Shown here piece after piece: positions 13,001 to 22,535 of a DNA stretch of 64,000 nucleotides. The translations under genes and the position numbers were made by a program. Location: assembly GCA_020310875.1 (NCBI GenBank), contig CM035437.1, positions 45,382,556 through 45,446,555 of the forward strand, given 5' to 3'. Numbering within the stretch: the stretch's first letter is position 1; every line of letters begins with the position of its first letter. A model generated the notes under the pieces. The model was not told the origin of the DNA. It made no database searches and was given only the letters and a program-made list of their open reading frames with translations. Source of the stretch: Ceratopteris richardii. Taxonomy: Eukaryota > Streptophyta > Polypodiopsida > Polypodiales > Pteridaceae.

Positions 13001-16000
13001 CGCGAAAATGGTCGCATTGGCTCATACTATGTTTGAAGCCAGTCGCCTTTTCAATTACTCGGGCTCAGCCAAGACGCAATTACACTTGGATGGACTTCTA
13101 GAGAAGTTAGAGGGCATAATTGCAAGATCTGCCAAGGAAGAAAAAAATCAAGAAAGAGATAAAGCAAGCAAAAACATGACCCATCCCCCATCGGAAGTTT
13201 ATGTGGCCAATTCCACTGAACCAGACAACTTCCCCTCCTTAGAAAGAATAGAGAGGCTAATTGCACAATCAGAAAAGGAACCTGCCCCTCAAAGAAAGGA
13301 AAGGGCAAGAGAACTGATAAGCCAGCCTCTTCAGGAAGCCCATGTGCCTCCTCAAGAAGCTTATCTTTCCCCCCAAAAGGCAGATGAGCCTCCCTCGAAA
13401 GCTTACGTACCTCCACAGGTTGCCTACATTCCTTCTCAGGGAGCGTATGAGCCTGTTCGGAAAAGTAATAGAATAAGTAATCCTCCCCAGGAAGCTTGTG
13501 CTCCAGCCATCTATGAGAACAAGGAGAGAGCCAACGATAGAATAAGCCCTCCTTCCCAGGTTGCTTATGTGCCTAATTCTACGGAGCCAGACACTTCTTC
13601 TTCTATGAATCGGTTTGCACCAGACTTCCTACGAGAGATTCAAGAAGACAAATGGGATAACGAAAGTGAAGTCGCCCCTCCCTTTGAACTTGTGGATGAT
13701 GCACACGACCAATTCCCACAAGACATCCCATCTATTTACGGGGAACATGAGAGTACTCAGTCTCACGAGAGATTGGACTTTGAGTCTAATTCCATACAAG
13801 AGCTACCCCACTTCACAGGCCCATGGGAAGCAAAGTCCACTTGTATGAGAGCACCTACAGTCATGGTAAGAAATGAAGATTCAGTCATACCTAGGAACAC
13901 AGAAGTAGTGAAGAACACTAACGTGCATTGCAATCTCAAGCTAGAAGAGCTACTCAAGGTTAGACCTGAAGTATGGAAACATGTCGCCAAAAAAGTACCA
14001 GAAGTAGCCAAACCTCGTTCCCAGGTAGGATCCCATAGAACAGTGCCAGAAATTCCCTTGGATAAGATAGGAGATATGTGTGAAGGTGAAGAAGGGAACA
14101 CCTATCTTCCCATCATCTACCAGGAGTACACCACCAAGGCAATTTTGGACTCAGGTGCAGGAGTTGCAATTGCTACCACTTCCCTATGGAAGCGTTGGGG
14201 CAAGCCAGCACTCAGGCCAACGAGAATGAAATTGCAGATGGCCGATGGTCATATTGAGAGACCTTTGGGATTGCTAGAAGGCATAACTCTCACCACTTGT
14301 GGTGTCGAGTTTGAGCATAGCTTTGCTATATGTGATTTTAGCAAGAATCATGCCTATGAGATGATTTTGGGAAGACCATTTATGCGACAGTTGCAAGTGG
14401 TACAGGACTGGGGAACCAATTCTTTGTACTTGCAACACTTAGGTGTTACGACCAAAGTCAATCTCAAGGATTACTCTCATAGAGATGTCCCTCCTATCCA
14501 ATGGAATCCCATCCATAGAAACAAGGATGATACAGAATCGGTGCATTCCATAGGGTCTGGATCCTCATGGATGCATGAAGACACTCACTTATGGATGTGC
14601 AAGGTAGCAGTAGAAGAAGAGAAGAGAGAGAAAGCCAGAGAGGTAGGTGCAAAAGAAACACATAGATCAATTCAAGACCCAGCCTACGCACCTGTAGTGT
14701 TTCCTGATGAGGAATTTGAACCCCATGGCTGGGCAGAAATCTTAGCAACAATGGACGTAGCCATCAATGAAGAACAATGGACACCTCACTGTGATGAGGA
14801 TGGCTATGACATTTCAGTCTTCTCCATAGAGCCAATCATGGGAGAGGCAGTTCTAGAAGAATGCGAACCTAGCCCTGATGCATTTGAGGATGCAAGTGAC
14901 TCCGATCTCGAGTCAATCATTATGGACCCACCATTTGCATCAGATGAAGAATACTTCCATGAAGTAGGATTTCAACCCCAGAGGCATGGAGAGCTTACAA
15001 ACGATGTAAGATTAGCAACACATGTGACCCCGAAGGAAGAAGGAAAGAAACGAAAGAAGAGAGAAGCCTCACCAGAAGAGGAAGAATCTTTGTTTGAGGT
15101 CCCGGAAAATTTTAAGAAGTATGAGATAGACGACAGGAGAGTCATGATAAGAATGCCTAAACGAGAGGCACAAGCAGGAGAGGCCTATGATAACAAAGAA
15201 ACCACCAAGAAAATAGTAGTGGCCCTAGAAGAAGGAGAGGAGAGATGCACGTACATAGGCCATGACCTAACAGAGGAAGAAGAGCATGCGTTGATAGCCT
15301 TGCTAAGAGAATACAGAGATGTATTCGCTTGGAGTTACAAGGATTTGAAAGGTGTTGACCCCGATATATGCTCACACACTATCCCCATGACCTCAGATGC
15401 TAAACCCTCTAAGCAAAAGCCCTATACTTATAACGATAATTACGCTGCTAAGATCAAAGAAGAGATAGATAGACTGGTTGAAGCTGGATTTATCTATGAA
15501 ATTGAGCACACTGAATGGGTATCCCCCATCGTAGTGGTGCCCAAGAAGAATGGCAAGCTGCGTGTGTGTATTAACTTGAAAAAGGTTAATGCAGCCACAA
15601 TTCGAGATAACTATCCGCTTCCCATCACAGAACATCTCTTAGAAAGAGTGGCAGGCAAGGAAGTGTACAGCTTCCTTGATGGATTTTCGGGCTACAATCA
15701 AGTAGCCATAGCTCCAGAGGATCAGCATAAGACAGCCTTTGCCACAGAATGGGGCATTTTTGCTTTTAGAGTAATGCCATTTGGGCTTACCAATGCATCA
15801 GCTACCTTCCAGAGGCTGATGTGCCATGTGTTTAAGGAGTTCCTGAGGAAGAGTTTAGAAGTCTATGTTGATGATCTTTGTGCTCATTCCAATATTAGAC
15901 AAACCCATATTCCTGAACTCAGACAAATCTTTGACAAATGTAGAGAATATCAAGTCTGCCTAAACCCCGAAAAATGTGTTTTCATGGTCAGACAAGGCAA

Positions 16001-18686
16001 GATTTTAGGGCACATAGTGTCAAAGAATGGCATATCTACTGACGAAGAGAAAGTGAGAGCCATAGCAGAGCTACCTAGGCCAAAGAATGTCAAGGAAGTA
16101 CAAGCTTTCATGGGGCATTGTGGTTATTACCGACGATTTATACACATGTATGCTGTTATTGCAAAGCCCATGTACGGACTTCTGACAAACTTTGAGTGGA
16201 CGGATGAATGTGAGAATTCCTTCCAAGAGCTTAAACGAAGATTATGTTCAGCACCAATCTTGACCACACCAGATTGGAATAAACCATTCCATGTTCATGT
16301 GGATGCATCCAATTATGCCATTGGTTGTGTACTTGCTCAACCTACTGGTGAAGGTAATATGGATCTTCCAATTGCCTATGCCAGTAGACAATTGAATGCA
16401 GCTGAACGAAATTACACCACTACAGAGAGAGAAGGCTTAGGCATGGTATATGCAGTTAAGAAATTTAGACACTACTTGCTTGCAAATAAGTTTAAATTTT
16501 TTACGGATCATCAAGCATTGCTATACCTCGTAAACAAGCCTTGCAATACAGGAAGATTAGTGAGATGGTTTCTCTTGCTCATGGAATATGACTTTGAAGT
16601 TGTGGTAAGGAAAGGTAGAACGCATTTAAGAGCAGATCACCTCTCTAGGCTCACATCGGGAGAAGCCCCCCAAGGAGTATCAGATGACCTTCCTGATGCT
16701 TACTTGTTTAATTTGGAAGTGGTGCCGCAGTGGGCTAAGCCATTGGTACCAGTATTGACATACGGGCCTAACCATCCAGTGGTAAACACACGAAATAGAG
16801 AGGTTGTAAAAGCCCAAAAGTACCACATCATGGCAGGAAGTATGTACAAGCACACAGATCAAGGGATCTTGGCTTGTTGCGTAGAAGAGGATGAGTACGC
16901 TAAATGGTTGCAATTAGCACATGTAGGTGCGTTAGAGCAACACTACTCAAAGCAACAAACTTTACAGTCGCTAAGGAGACTCGGAGTGCATTGGCCAACT
17001 ATGGAAGCGGATGTCCAAAAGTTGTGCAAGGTATGCCCAATCTGTGGCATTAAACCACCTGTGGAACACGCCACTCTTTATCAAGTATCCATTGTGCCAG
17101 ATTGGAGTGAACCTCTAGTATCCTTCTTGAGGACAAAAACATTCCCTCCAGACATGACTCTGGCTAGGAAAAGGAGTTTAGAACAAGAAGCCCTGGATTA
17201 CTCACTCATTGGTGATAATCTATACAAGCGTGGTAAAGATGGTTACCTGAGGCTATGTGTCCATGAAAGTGAATATCTTAAGATCTTAGAAACTGCTCAC
17301 CAAGGTGTAGCAGGAGGACACTTTGGACCGGATCGGGTGATCAAGGCAATACTATTTGCGGGCTTCTGGTGGCCTACCCTTCACATGGATGCACATACTT
17401 ATGTGAAACGGTGTGATGTCTGTCAGCGAACTCAGTATCCTATACGCAAAGATGAGATGCCACTGAAACCTATGATGGGTGGACGTGCGTTCTCTAAGTG
17501 GGGAATAGACTTCGTAGGTCCTATTAATCCCCCAGCTAAGGGTTCTCATGCAGAATACATCATTGTTGCAACAGACTATCTAACTAAGTGGGTAGAGGTA
17601 AAAGCCACGACGAAGAACGATGCTCAAACAACTGCTAAATTCTTGTTTGAGAATGTATTCACGAGATATGGGCTACCTATAGAGCTTGTAAGTGATAGAG
17701 GCACTCATTTCTTGAACGAAGTGATTGAAAATCTACTCCAAGAATTCTTGGTCATACACAAGAAGTCTGCCCCCTATCACCCTCAAGCTAATGGACAAGC
17801 TGAGAGCACTAATAAGATCTTATGCAATGTACTGACAAAATTAGTGAACACAAAACGCTCTGATTGGGACAAACAACTACACCATGCTGTTTGGGCATAC
17901 CGAGTTGCCTACAAAACGGTACTCCAAGCCACTCCCTTTCAGATGGTATTTGGCCAAAACGCTGTGCTACCCTTGGACTTCTTGATTCCTACATTGAGAG
18001 TAGCACAAGAGCACGAATGGACAGGTCATGAACTCTCCTCTAGGATCTTTGACCTTGAACGATTAGGAGAAACAAGACTGAGAGCAGCTGCAGGAATATA
18101 TGCAGCTAAGAAGAGACAGAAGGCATACTTTGATGCCCATGTGAAGGACAAGGGCTTGAAAGCAGGAGATCTAGTTTTAGTCTATACACTGAAACAACAC
18201 GCAAGGAAGCTAGAAAAGAGAGGCTACGGACCTATGATCATCAATAGGATCTCCACGAGTGGAGCAGTACAATTAGCCACGTTAGAAGGTGATATTCTCC
18301 CAAACTATATTAGCGGTTGCAGAGTCAAGTTGTATCAGGAACCCCTCACGGAGGAAATGCTCAGCCGACTCAACACTGCTAAGAAACGCAAAGAGGAAGA
18401 AAAGCGAGTTCGAGAAGAAGCTCAAGCAGAAGCTTTAGAACGCATCAGAAGGATGAAGTTACGGAGGCAAAATAGAGATCAGCCTAGAACAAATGACTAT
18501 GCAGATCAAGGATATCCTATGGCCATGTGTGAAGTCGCAGGAACAAACTCGCATAGGATAATTGATCGACGTCCTTTCATAACCCTAGATATAGGACAAG
18601 GAAAGAGTGCAAGGACCGTAAGAGCCTTGATTGACTCAGGTACAGCCACTAGTGTTGTTAAATTGTCTTACTGTCAAGAGTTGTAG
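10059..18686 (+). CDS. Element A gag-pol polyprotein (up to an in-frame TAG)
   Basis: Single frame of 2,875 residues. I take the ATG at 10059 because element B shares that start. Domains, in residues: unknown N-terminal region 1-330; gag core about 345-510; three zinc knuckles of the form CX2CX3HX4C near 558, 755 and 784; a proline-rich stretch of PP-A-Y repeats around 1090-1180; protease with DSGA at 1364 and ILGRPF about 75 residues later; reverse transcriptase about 1805-1995 with YVDD at 1936; RNase H about 2075-2195; two H2C2 zinc-binding modules (from about 2288 and 2414), both HX6HX30CX2C; integrase core with D2484, D2546 and E2582 in exact D-D(35)-E spacing; integrase C-terminal region; a lysine/arginine/glutamate-rich linker; and the start of a second retropepsin-like domain with LIDSGTATS (D2859). 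A TAG codon ends it inside that last domain. Catalytic residues all look intact. Confidence 0.93.
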   Translation: MNLRSGRHLVRERQSLRSSEASVNHTARFWAQQLSHHSYYPSSETSESEMSQGMDKPTGSSGVSYLYRVEGPYKTQLEYLRTNRLGASIYEDGLGRSVVQIKNPDQSIGLEHPAVKFENGAYLDKEGTIYVVTSHPDRTDEFGNVISEADLGDLEQGNMGVEPRTPRGKSVLTRIITPDWVPQDNKCIDLLLNRETDEAFWRYKPDQPTDIGTIMIYEFKDPDSPGRVTYLDHASERIFVVTENDRHAYTWKGEFVFPQPRSNVSYGHPGAGTSQAHGMQRDRNRDRPEVSFANPVGRERTRTETNRVEPEILRAHRNQRNVDGFPLLRPREHTRTLRPTQLVKSMKNYFDGTGDPYDHVAEFKQVLRAEQVEDLFTQYNAFGLTLRNTALTWFQPLDERQFRCIDQLLEAFIVEFSKSGIRHNTSSLIHSFKQTPQETVRLAGRRFRQYLERCPVSELPTSAKQVALFLDGLLSTKLRSYVYLKDPRTIEECVRMCIDIEDNLGEELELSKIYKDSDSASSHSSTQSTSIEELAEKVAQKLGVTSKQIPRFAPVKRCYTCGGDHMANVCPIMAQPQVNPNSQYCTIERRYTNHTAQDCPYNKQTVRQTYPQPYPPQGRYQNQYPPQPYGRPQQPYQQPYQNQQRPQPVLAQQPPAPANVIPIKYAVAEENLNRAIVPVTPLLSKSDPSDHSFDSTHVDSPQAYYMQSPEHGESYYSEEPNEPSWESDYTNVMYANPNPRPQPRQVRPPFPRGPCYRCQGDHLIRDCPLPPPTQPQSVTIQGFCQDCGKEHLLRDCPKNPNNMPKITPINVIGLVVDSTGSVTSTAPVQVVTRAQAVQQNQGVGKEKSQDASDTESQNKKRSRAWRDSRERMTRQWAKKMSELEESLRETKAKIVEITSQPHSHTFPPLPSPSPSIPLPSKIPHVTHPPPQAGSVLADPTPEDIDMMLKAYQARIQEGPNVTDHDKCYPRADLEIERTKLCAKMVALAHTMFEASRLFNYSGSAKTQLHLDGLLEKLEGIIARSAKEEKNQERDKASKNMTHPPSEVYVANSTEPDNFPSLERIERLIAQSEKEPAPQRKERARELISQPLQEAHVPPQEAYLSPQKADEPPSKAYVPPQVAYIPSQGAYEPVRKSNRISNPPQEACAPAIYENKERANDRISPPSQVAYVPNSTEPDTSSSMNRFAPDFLREIQEDKWDNESEVAPPFELVDDAHDQFPQDIPSIYGEHESTQSHERLDFESNSIQELPHFTGPWEAKSTCMRAPTVMVRNEDSVIPRNTEVVKNTNVHCNLKLEELLKVRPEVWKHVAKKVPEVAKPRSQVGSHRTVPEIPLDKIGDMCEGEEGNTYLPIIYQEYTTKAILDSGAGVAIATTSLWKRWGKPALRPTRMKLQMADGHIERPLGLLEGITLTTCGVEFEHSFAICDFSKNHAYEMILGRPFMRQLQVVQDWGTNSLYLQHLGVTTKVNLKDYSHRDVPPIQWNPIHRNKDDTESVHSIGSGSSWMHEDTHLWMCKVAVEEEKREKAREVGAKETHRSIQDPAYAPVVFPDEEFEPHGWAEILATMDVAINEEQWTPHCDEDGYDISVFSIEPIMGEAVLEECEPSPDAFEDASDSDLESIIMDPPFASDEEYFHEVGFQPQRHGELTNDVRLATHVTPKEEGKKRKKREASPEEEESLFEVPENFKKYEIDDRRVMIRMPKREAQAGEAYDNKETTKKIVVALEEGEERCTYIGHDLTEEEEHALIALLREYRDVFAWSYKDLKGVDPDICSHTIPMTSDAKPSKQKPYTYNDNYAAKIKEEIDRLVEAGFIYEIEHTEWVSPIVVVPKKNGKLRVCINLKKVNAATIRDNYPLPITEHLLERVAGKEVYSFLDGFSGYNQVAIAPEDQHKTAFATEWGIFAFRVMPFGLTNASATFQRLMCHVFKEFLRKSLEVYVDDLCAHSNIRQTHIPELRQIFDKCREYQVCLNPEKCVFMVRQGKILGHIVSKNGISTDEEKVRAIAELPRPKNVKEVQAFMGHCGYYRRFIHMYAVIAKPMYGLLTNFEWTDECENSFQELKRRLCSAPILTTPDWNKPFHVHVDASNYAIGCVLAQPTGEGNMDLPIAYASRQLNAAERNYTTTEREGLGMVYAVKKFRHYLLANKFKFFTDHQALLYLVNKPCNTGRLVRWFLLLMEYDFEVVVRKGRTHLRADHLSRLTSGEAPQGVSDDLPDAYLFNLEVVPQWAKPLVPVLTYGPNHPVVNTRNREVVKAQKYHIMAGSMYKHTDQGILACCVEEDEYAKWLQLAHVGALEQHYSKQQTLQSLRRLGVHWPTMEADVQKLCKVCPICGIKPPVEHATLYQVSIVPDWSEPLVSFLRTKTFPPDMTLARKRSLEQEALDYSLIGDNLYKRGKDGYLRLCVHESEYLKILETAHQGVAGGHFGPDRVIKAILFAGFWWPTLHMDAHTYVKRCDVCQRTQYPIRKDEMPLKPMMGGRAFSKWGIDFVGPINPPAKGSHAEYIIVATDYLTKWVEVKATTKNDAQTTAKFLFENVFTRYGLPIELVSDRGTHFLNEVIENLLQEFLVIHKKSAPYHPQANGQAESTNKILCNVLTKLVNTKRSDWDKQLHHAVWAYRVAYKTVLQATPFQMVFGQNAVLPLDFLIPTLRVAQEHEWTGHELSSRIFDLERLGETRLRAAAGIYAAKKRQKAYFDAHVKDKGLKAGDLVLVYTLKQHARKLEKRGYGPMIINRISTSGAVQLATLEGDILPNYISGCRVKLYQEPLTEEMLSRLNTAKKRKEEEKRVREEAQAEALERIRRMKLRRQNRDQPRTNDYADQGYPMAMCEVAGTNSHRIIDRRPFITLDIGQGKSARTVRALIDSGTATSVVKLSYCQEL

Positions 18687-19706
18687 TTAACTGTCAATCC
18701 TGTGGAAGCGTATCTCATAGGATTGGGAGGCGTGGAAACCCCTTGCATGGGCGAGGTGGAACTTCCCCTCTATATTCATGATGAGGCTATAACAGTTAAA
18801 GTACTAGTGTGTCAAGACGAGGATCTCACTGAACCTCTTGTCTTGGGTCAAGATTGGATCTATGACCAAGCAGTCAACTTAAACTTAAGAAGTGGACTTC
18901 TTCAGGTTTGGGTCAATCATAGTCGAATTACAGTAGAGTTAGATAATGGAGCACTCAAGGAACTAGGAAAGGCACAGACTCCTGGTCCTTCCAGGAATAC
19001 ACATGAAGATGACCATGTTGTTCTTGTCCAAAACTATGTGTTGCAGAGGAATGATATTCGCAAAAAAGGAGTCAGGGATGCAAAGGAACTCCCTTCTGTT
19101 CCAAAGGCCAGAAGGAGGCAACAACCAAAGGTGGATCAAAGGCAGAAGAAGCAGAGTACTACCTATGTCCGAGATCCAAAGTACCTGCGCAGCAAAATGT
19201 CCCAGCAAGTGAAACAAGTGTGGGTGCGGAAAGGCGAACACCCGGTTGCACTCAAGCCAACCACACGGGCAAAGCCTCTTATTAGTAACCAACAACACGA
19301 CACTAATAAGAAGTCTTTCAGAAATTCTTCTGCTAACGTGAAATCTATTTGGGTGCCCAAGCAGTCGATGAAGGCTAGCTCACATTCAAGACAAATTTGG
19401 GTGCCTAAGGCTTGTTTGCGGGCTCAAATAGCTACACCAGGAACACACCCTACACCGCACGATCCATTCACTCGCACAGCCGGCATCCACTCGTTTTCAA
19501 CACTCACGAACACACTAAGGCCCATGATCACGAACAGAATCACTTGTAAATGGGTCCCTAAAAGGCCTCATGTTCAAGCTGATACACCTATAAAGCTCTC
19601 TAGCGTCTCTACGAAACCAAGAGCAAAACCCATCCACTGCATTTGGCAGCCTAAGACCTGTAATAAACCCCCGACCCCACTTTGTAAGTTCATCCCCACT
19701 TACTAA
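18687..19706 (+). CDS. Continuation of the gag-pol frame: rest of the second protease-like domain and a WVPK-repeat tail
   Basis: This is the same frame as the polyprotein, directly after the TAG at 18684-18686. The first 75 or so residues complete a retropepsin fold: a GLGGVETPC flap-like segment and PLVLGQDWI, equivalent to the ILG-x-DW signature. Together with LIDSGTATS upstream they form a second aspartic-protease-like domain after the integrase. The tail is basic and carries five copies of a W-V-P-K-like motif (near 19215, 19347, 19395, 19548 and 19638), some next to cysteines. It ends with TAA at 19704. It is made only if the TAG is read through or the copy is a mutant. The function of the tail is unknown to me. 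Confidence 0.75.
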   Translation, partial: LTVNPVEAYLIGLGGVETPCMGEVELPLYIHDEAITVKVLVCQDEDLTEPLVLGQDWIYDQAVNLNLRSGLLQVWVNHSRITVELDNGALKELGKAQTPGPSRNTHEDDHVVLVQNYVLQRNDIRKKGVRDAKELPSVPKARRRQQPKVDQRQKKQSTTYVRDPKYLRSKMSQQVKQVWVRKGEHPVALKPTTRAKPLISNQQHDTNKKSFRNSSANVKSIWVPKQSMKASSHSRQIWVPKACLRAQIATPGTHPTPHDPFTRTAGIHSFSTLTNTLRPMITNRITCKWVPKRPHVQADTPIKLSSVSTKPRAKPIHCIWQPKTCNKPPTPLCKFIPTY

Positions 19707-19841
19707 CTGCATTAGTCTCCTAGGACTACCCAAGCATTAACTACACACACTGTCTTCGTGCACTTACTAACCACTAACTCACCATCTACCTCATGTTAAT
19801 GTTGTAACGGGGACAACAACGGATTTATTCTGTCCATTACG

Positions 19842-22535
19842 ATGTTAACACGTGGTTCTATATTCTCACAGAATCAAAGGGCAAGAAGTAACATGGCAGA
19901 AGCGACAGGTCCGAGCTCACAAGTAGGAATACTTACTGCAAGAATCGATGTGGATAGTCTACCTATGGATGTGCCACCAACTGAACGACCTGTGGAGCTG
20001 CAACACCTTCAGCAAATCCCGGTGCCGGATCCACCCACAGGGATCACAGAAAGAGTCCATGCCAATTCTCATTGGTTCAATGGCATGCCAGGTCCATTAG
20101 GAGAGGCCAAGTATATATGGGAGTCTAAGTGCGAGTATGACAGATCATGGGTTCGATTCCAATTCTTCTCCAAGGAGTTCGAGACTCTACAGAACACTGA
20201 GGATCTCCAGACCATATGGCAACGAGCAGGGCTAGCAGAATACTTTGAAGCCCCACTACCTAAACCAGATCTCCTCCGATGCTACTATTTGGTCTCCACA
20301 TTACAAGCGAATGAAGAAAAGGACAAACCCGGATCATTTGTTCTTCCCTCCTTGCTGGGCAACAACGAGTTGAAGAGATTTGAACTTACTGTGGAGTTGG
20401 TGAGCGATGCTTTGAATATGCACGGCACACATGTACCCTCCGAAAAGGATGCTCTCGTTCCTACTAACATGAAGGATAGGAAACTATTGAAGCTTAAAGA
20501 CATGGCAGCACTCACACCAAACGTGTCCATCCCTCTCCGTATGTGCATGCAACATTTTGCTTTCCCCGGCCAAGACCGCTTCACACAACCACACAAGAGA
20601 ATCTGGTTCGCCCTCTACTTAGTGGAAGCAGGTGCGTTACCAATTAAGCTACCGGTATGGATTATAGATCAATTGTATGAAGCAAATAAAAGGTCTTCTA
20701 GGAAATTAGTGGTGAACGGTTGCTGTGCAATCACACGCATTATTTACCGGTGCCTAGCATACGATGTTCCCATTGAACGTGCCTTAACTTGGGCACAATT
20801 ACAAATGTTTAAGAAGCTCAAGACGTCCACACATCAATCCAAGCGCATGAGGGGTGCGATCCCTTGTGTCCAGACAAGGGAAGTTCTGACTACTCCTGAG
20901 GTATCGCCGCGAAGGGAGACTACTGTACCTCCCTTTACCATTAGGATACCCAGGTCGGGATCTGAAACTACGACACAAGCTACCCCATCTGCTCCTCTCG
21001 CTCCACGTGAATTTGAATTTGCTGCAACTGGAAGTGCCGAAGGAATGGACCCCCAGGACTTCGAAGCATTCTTACAAAGTACACAATTCTCTGATGTGGA
21101 GTTTTATTCAGATGCAGAGGAACAAGGCACATCTTCACAAAGAAGAAGAAAATCTACAGACGGCCGACATGTACATTGGAGTGACGCTCAGCAAGGTCAA
21201 CAACAAAGACACCTAGAAGAAGAAGGAGCGTATGAAGAGGAGACCACTGAAGCCCCAGCCTATACAGCAGAACTCCGAAGGCTGTATCAAATTATGGAAA
21301 GAGTGCGATCGCAACAACTGCTCACCGAACAGAGTAGCAGAGTACTCATGACTCAGTTGTTGGAAGAAGCAGGAGTTGACTCAGAGTATAGGGAAGGTCT
21401 CTTATTGATGGCAGAAACATATGGGGTAGTGGAAGCAGTGCGCACTGCCATTCGGAGGTCTCCAGTTCAATATGATCCACGAAGGTTCCAAACACGACCA
21501 CGCTCAGGTAAGAATATCCAGATTCCCATTACAAATGCAGAAGAGCCAACTATTACATCTGAACCTATCAGGACAACCTCCCAAGCAACCGAAACGGCTA
21601 GCCAAGAGCACCCAGCCACCCATGAGGAGTCCACCGAGCCACAACCACCCACACCCCCACCATCGCCTCCTAGAGCAGAAACAGAGGAAATCACCTCGAC
21701 CCCTCAACCCACCGAACCAACCTTCATCTTCCGTACTCCCATCTCTAGTTCCACCCTATTCTCTACCTCTGATAACCCAATCTTTGAAGCAACCCCCATC
21801 ACTACACAATCCACCGAACCGCTCATAGAGCCTGCCCTAGGGCAACCATCCCCCATGCCCTCAGCCATAGGTCATCCTGACCCTAGATCCACATTCATGG
21901 GTTTCCCTGCTACCACACAACCCTTCATGCCCTCCTCAAATCTACGACCTCAACCCCCGACCTCCATCTCTCCATTTCTACAATCCCTTCATGACCTCCT
22001 TGCTAGAACTTTTCAACCCAGGTCTCAACCCTTTCCTTTCTTTTCAGCTCCCCACCCCACTTCTCATCTATTCTCCACTTCCACACACACACCACCTACC
22101 ATTCCAATGTATATGGCAGACCCCACACTCGCACCCACTCCTGAAGGTATGGACATTTCACCACCCACGGCACCTCCCCCCACGATTCCACCTCCCCCCA
22201 TTCCCCCTCCACCAATTTCACTCACACACACGACTTCAATAGACACATCATTCACTCTTCCCCTTCCCCAATTCTCTTCCCATGCATCTTCCGCTGTAAA
22301 CACCACCCACTCATCTATAGGAAATGCACTGGACACCATGCTAGCCTGTATATCAAACTTAAGGACAGATTACATTCAGCTCCAGCAACAGAATGAACGC
22401 CTGCACAAGCACTCAGAGACACTACAGCACCGCCTCGCGGCACTAGAGGAGGAAAATGCTCGCCTCCACACACAGTTCCAAACTCTCCAAGAAGCTCATG
22501 GCATATTGGAGGTACAGTTACAGAACACAGATTAG
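19842..22535 (+). CDS. Element A ORF2, first part: large extra protein of unknown function
   Basis: The frame starts at the ATG at 19842, 135 bp after the end of gag-pol, and runs 897 codons to a TAG. Residues about 1-330 look globular, with the segment RIWFALYLVEAGALPIKLPV. In position (after pol, in sense) and general look it recalls the extra ORF of Athila-type elements, but I could not run a comparison. Residues about 335-820 are rich in P, S, T and E, with a polyproline run near 780-790. From about 828 a heptad-like coiled coil begins (LQQQNERLHKHSETLQHRL). I see no signal peptide and no membrane segment, so an envelope role has no support in the sequence. The same frame continues past the TAG. 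Confidence 0.8.
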   Translation: MLTRGSIFSQNQRARSNMAEATGPSSQVGILTARIDVDSLPMDVPPTERPVELQHLQQIPVPDPPTGITERVHANSHWFNGMPGPLGEAKYIWESKCEYDRSWVRFQFFSKEFETLQNTEDLQTIWQRAGLAEYFEAPLPKPDLLRCYYLVSTLQANEEKDKPGSFVLPSLLGNNELKRFELTVELVSDALNMHGTHVPSEKDALVPTNMKDRKLLKLKDMAALTPNVSIPLRMCMQHFAFPGQDRFTQPHKRIWFALYLVEAGALPIKLPVWIIDQLYEANKRSSRKLVVNGCCAITRIIYRCLAYDVPIERALTWAQLQMFKKLKTSTHQSKRMRGAIPCVQTREVLTTPEVSPRRETTVPPFTIRIPRSGSETTTQATPSAPLAPREFEFAATGSAEGMDPQDFEAFLQSTQFSDVEFYSDAEEQGTSSQRRRKSTDGRHVHWSDAQQGQQQRHLEEEGAYEEETTEAPAYTAELRRLYQIMERVRSQQLLTEQSSRVLMTQLLEEAGVDSEYREGLLLMAETYGVVEAVRTAIRRSPVQYDPRRFQTRPRSGKNIQIPITNAEEPTITSEPIRTTSQATETASQEHPATHEESTEPQPPTPPPSPPRAETEEITSTPQPTEPTFIFRTPISSSTLFSTSDNPIFEATPITTQSTEPLIEPALGQPSPMPSAIGHPDPRSTFMGFPATTQPFMPSSNLRPQPPTSISPFLQSLHDLLARTFQPRSQPFPFFSAPHPTSHLFSTSTHTPPTIPMYMADPTLAPTPEGMDISPPTAPPPTIPPPPIPPPPISLTHTTSIDTSFTLPLPQFSSHASSAVNTTHSSIGNALDTMLACISNLRTDYIQLQQQNERLHKHSETLQHRLAALEEENARLHTQFQTLQEAHGILEVQLQNTD

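Noticed and set aside
16640-16800. Additional (archaeal-type) RNase H as in Tat/Ogre elements
   Set aside because: The stretch between RNase H and the first H2C2 module is too short and lacks the catalytic D-E-D pattern of a second RNase H.
10714-18000. Many antisense open frames within element A
   Set aside because: They are shadows of the long sense frame. None has a motif and none is conserved in element D.
18180-18400. Chromodomain at the end of element A integrase
   Set aside because: The region has the usual integrase C-terminal GDLVLV segment but no W-K-G-Y or W-E-P pattern.
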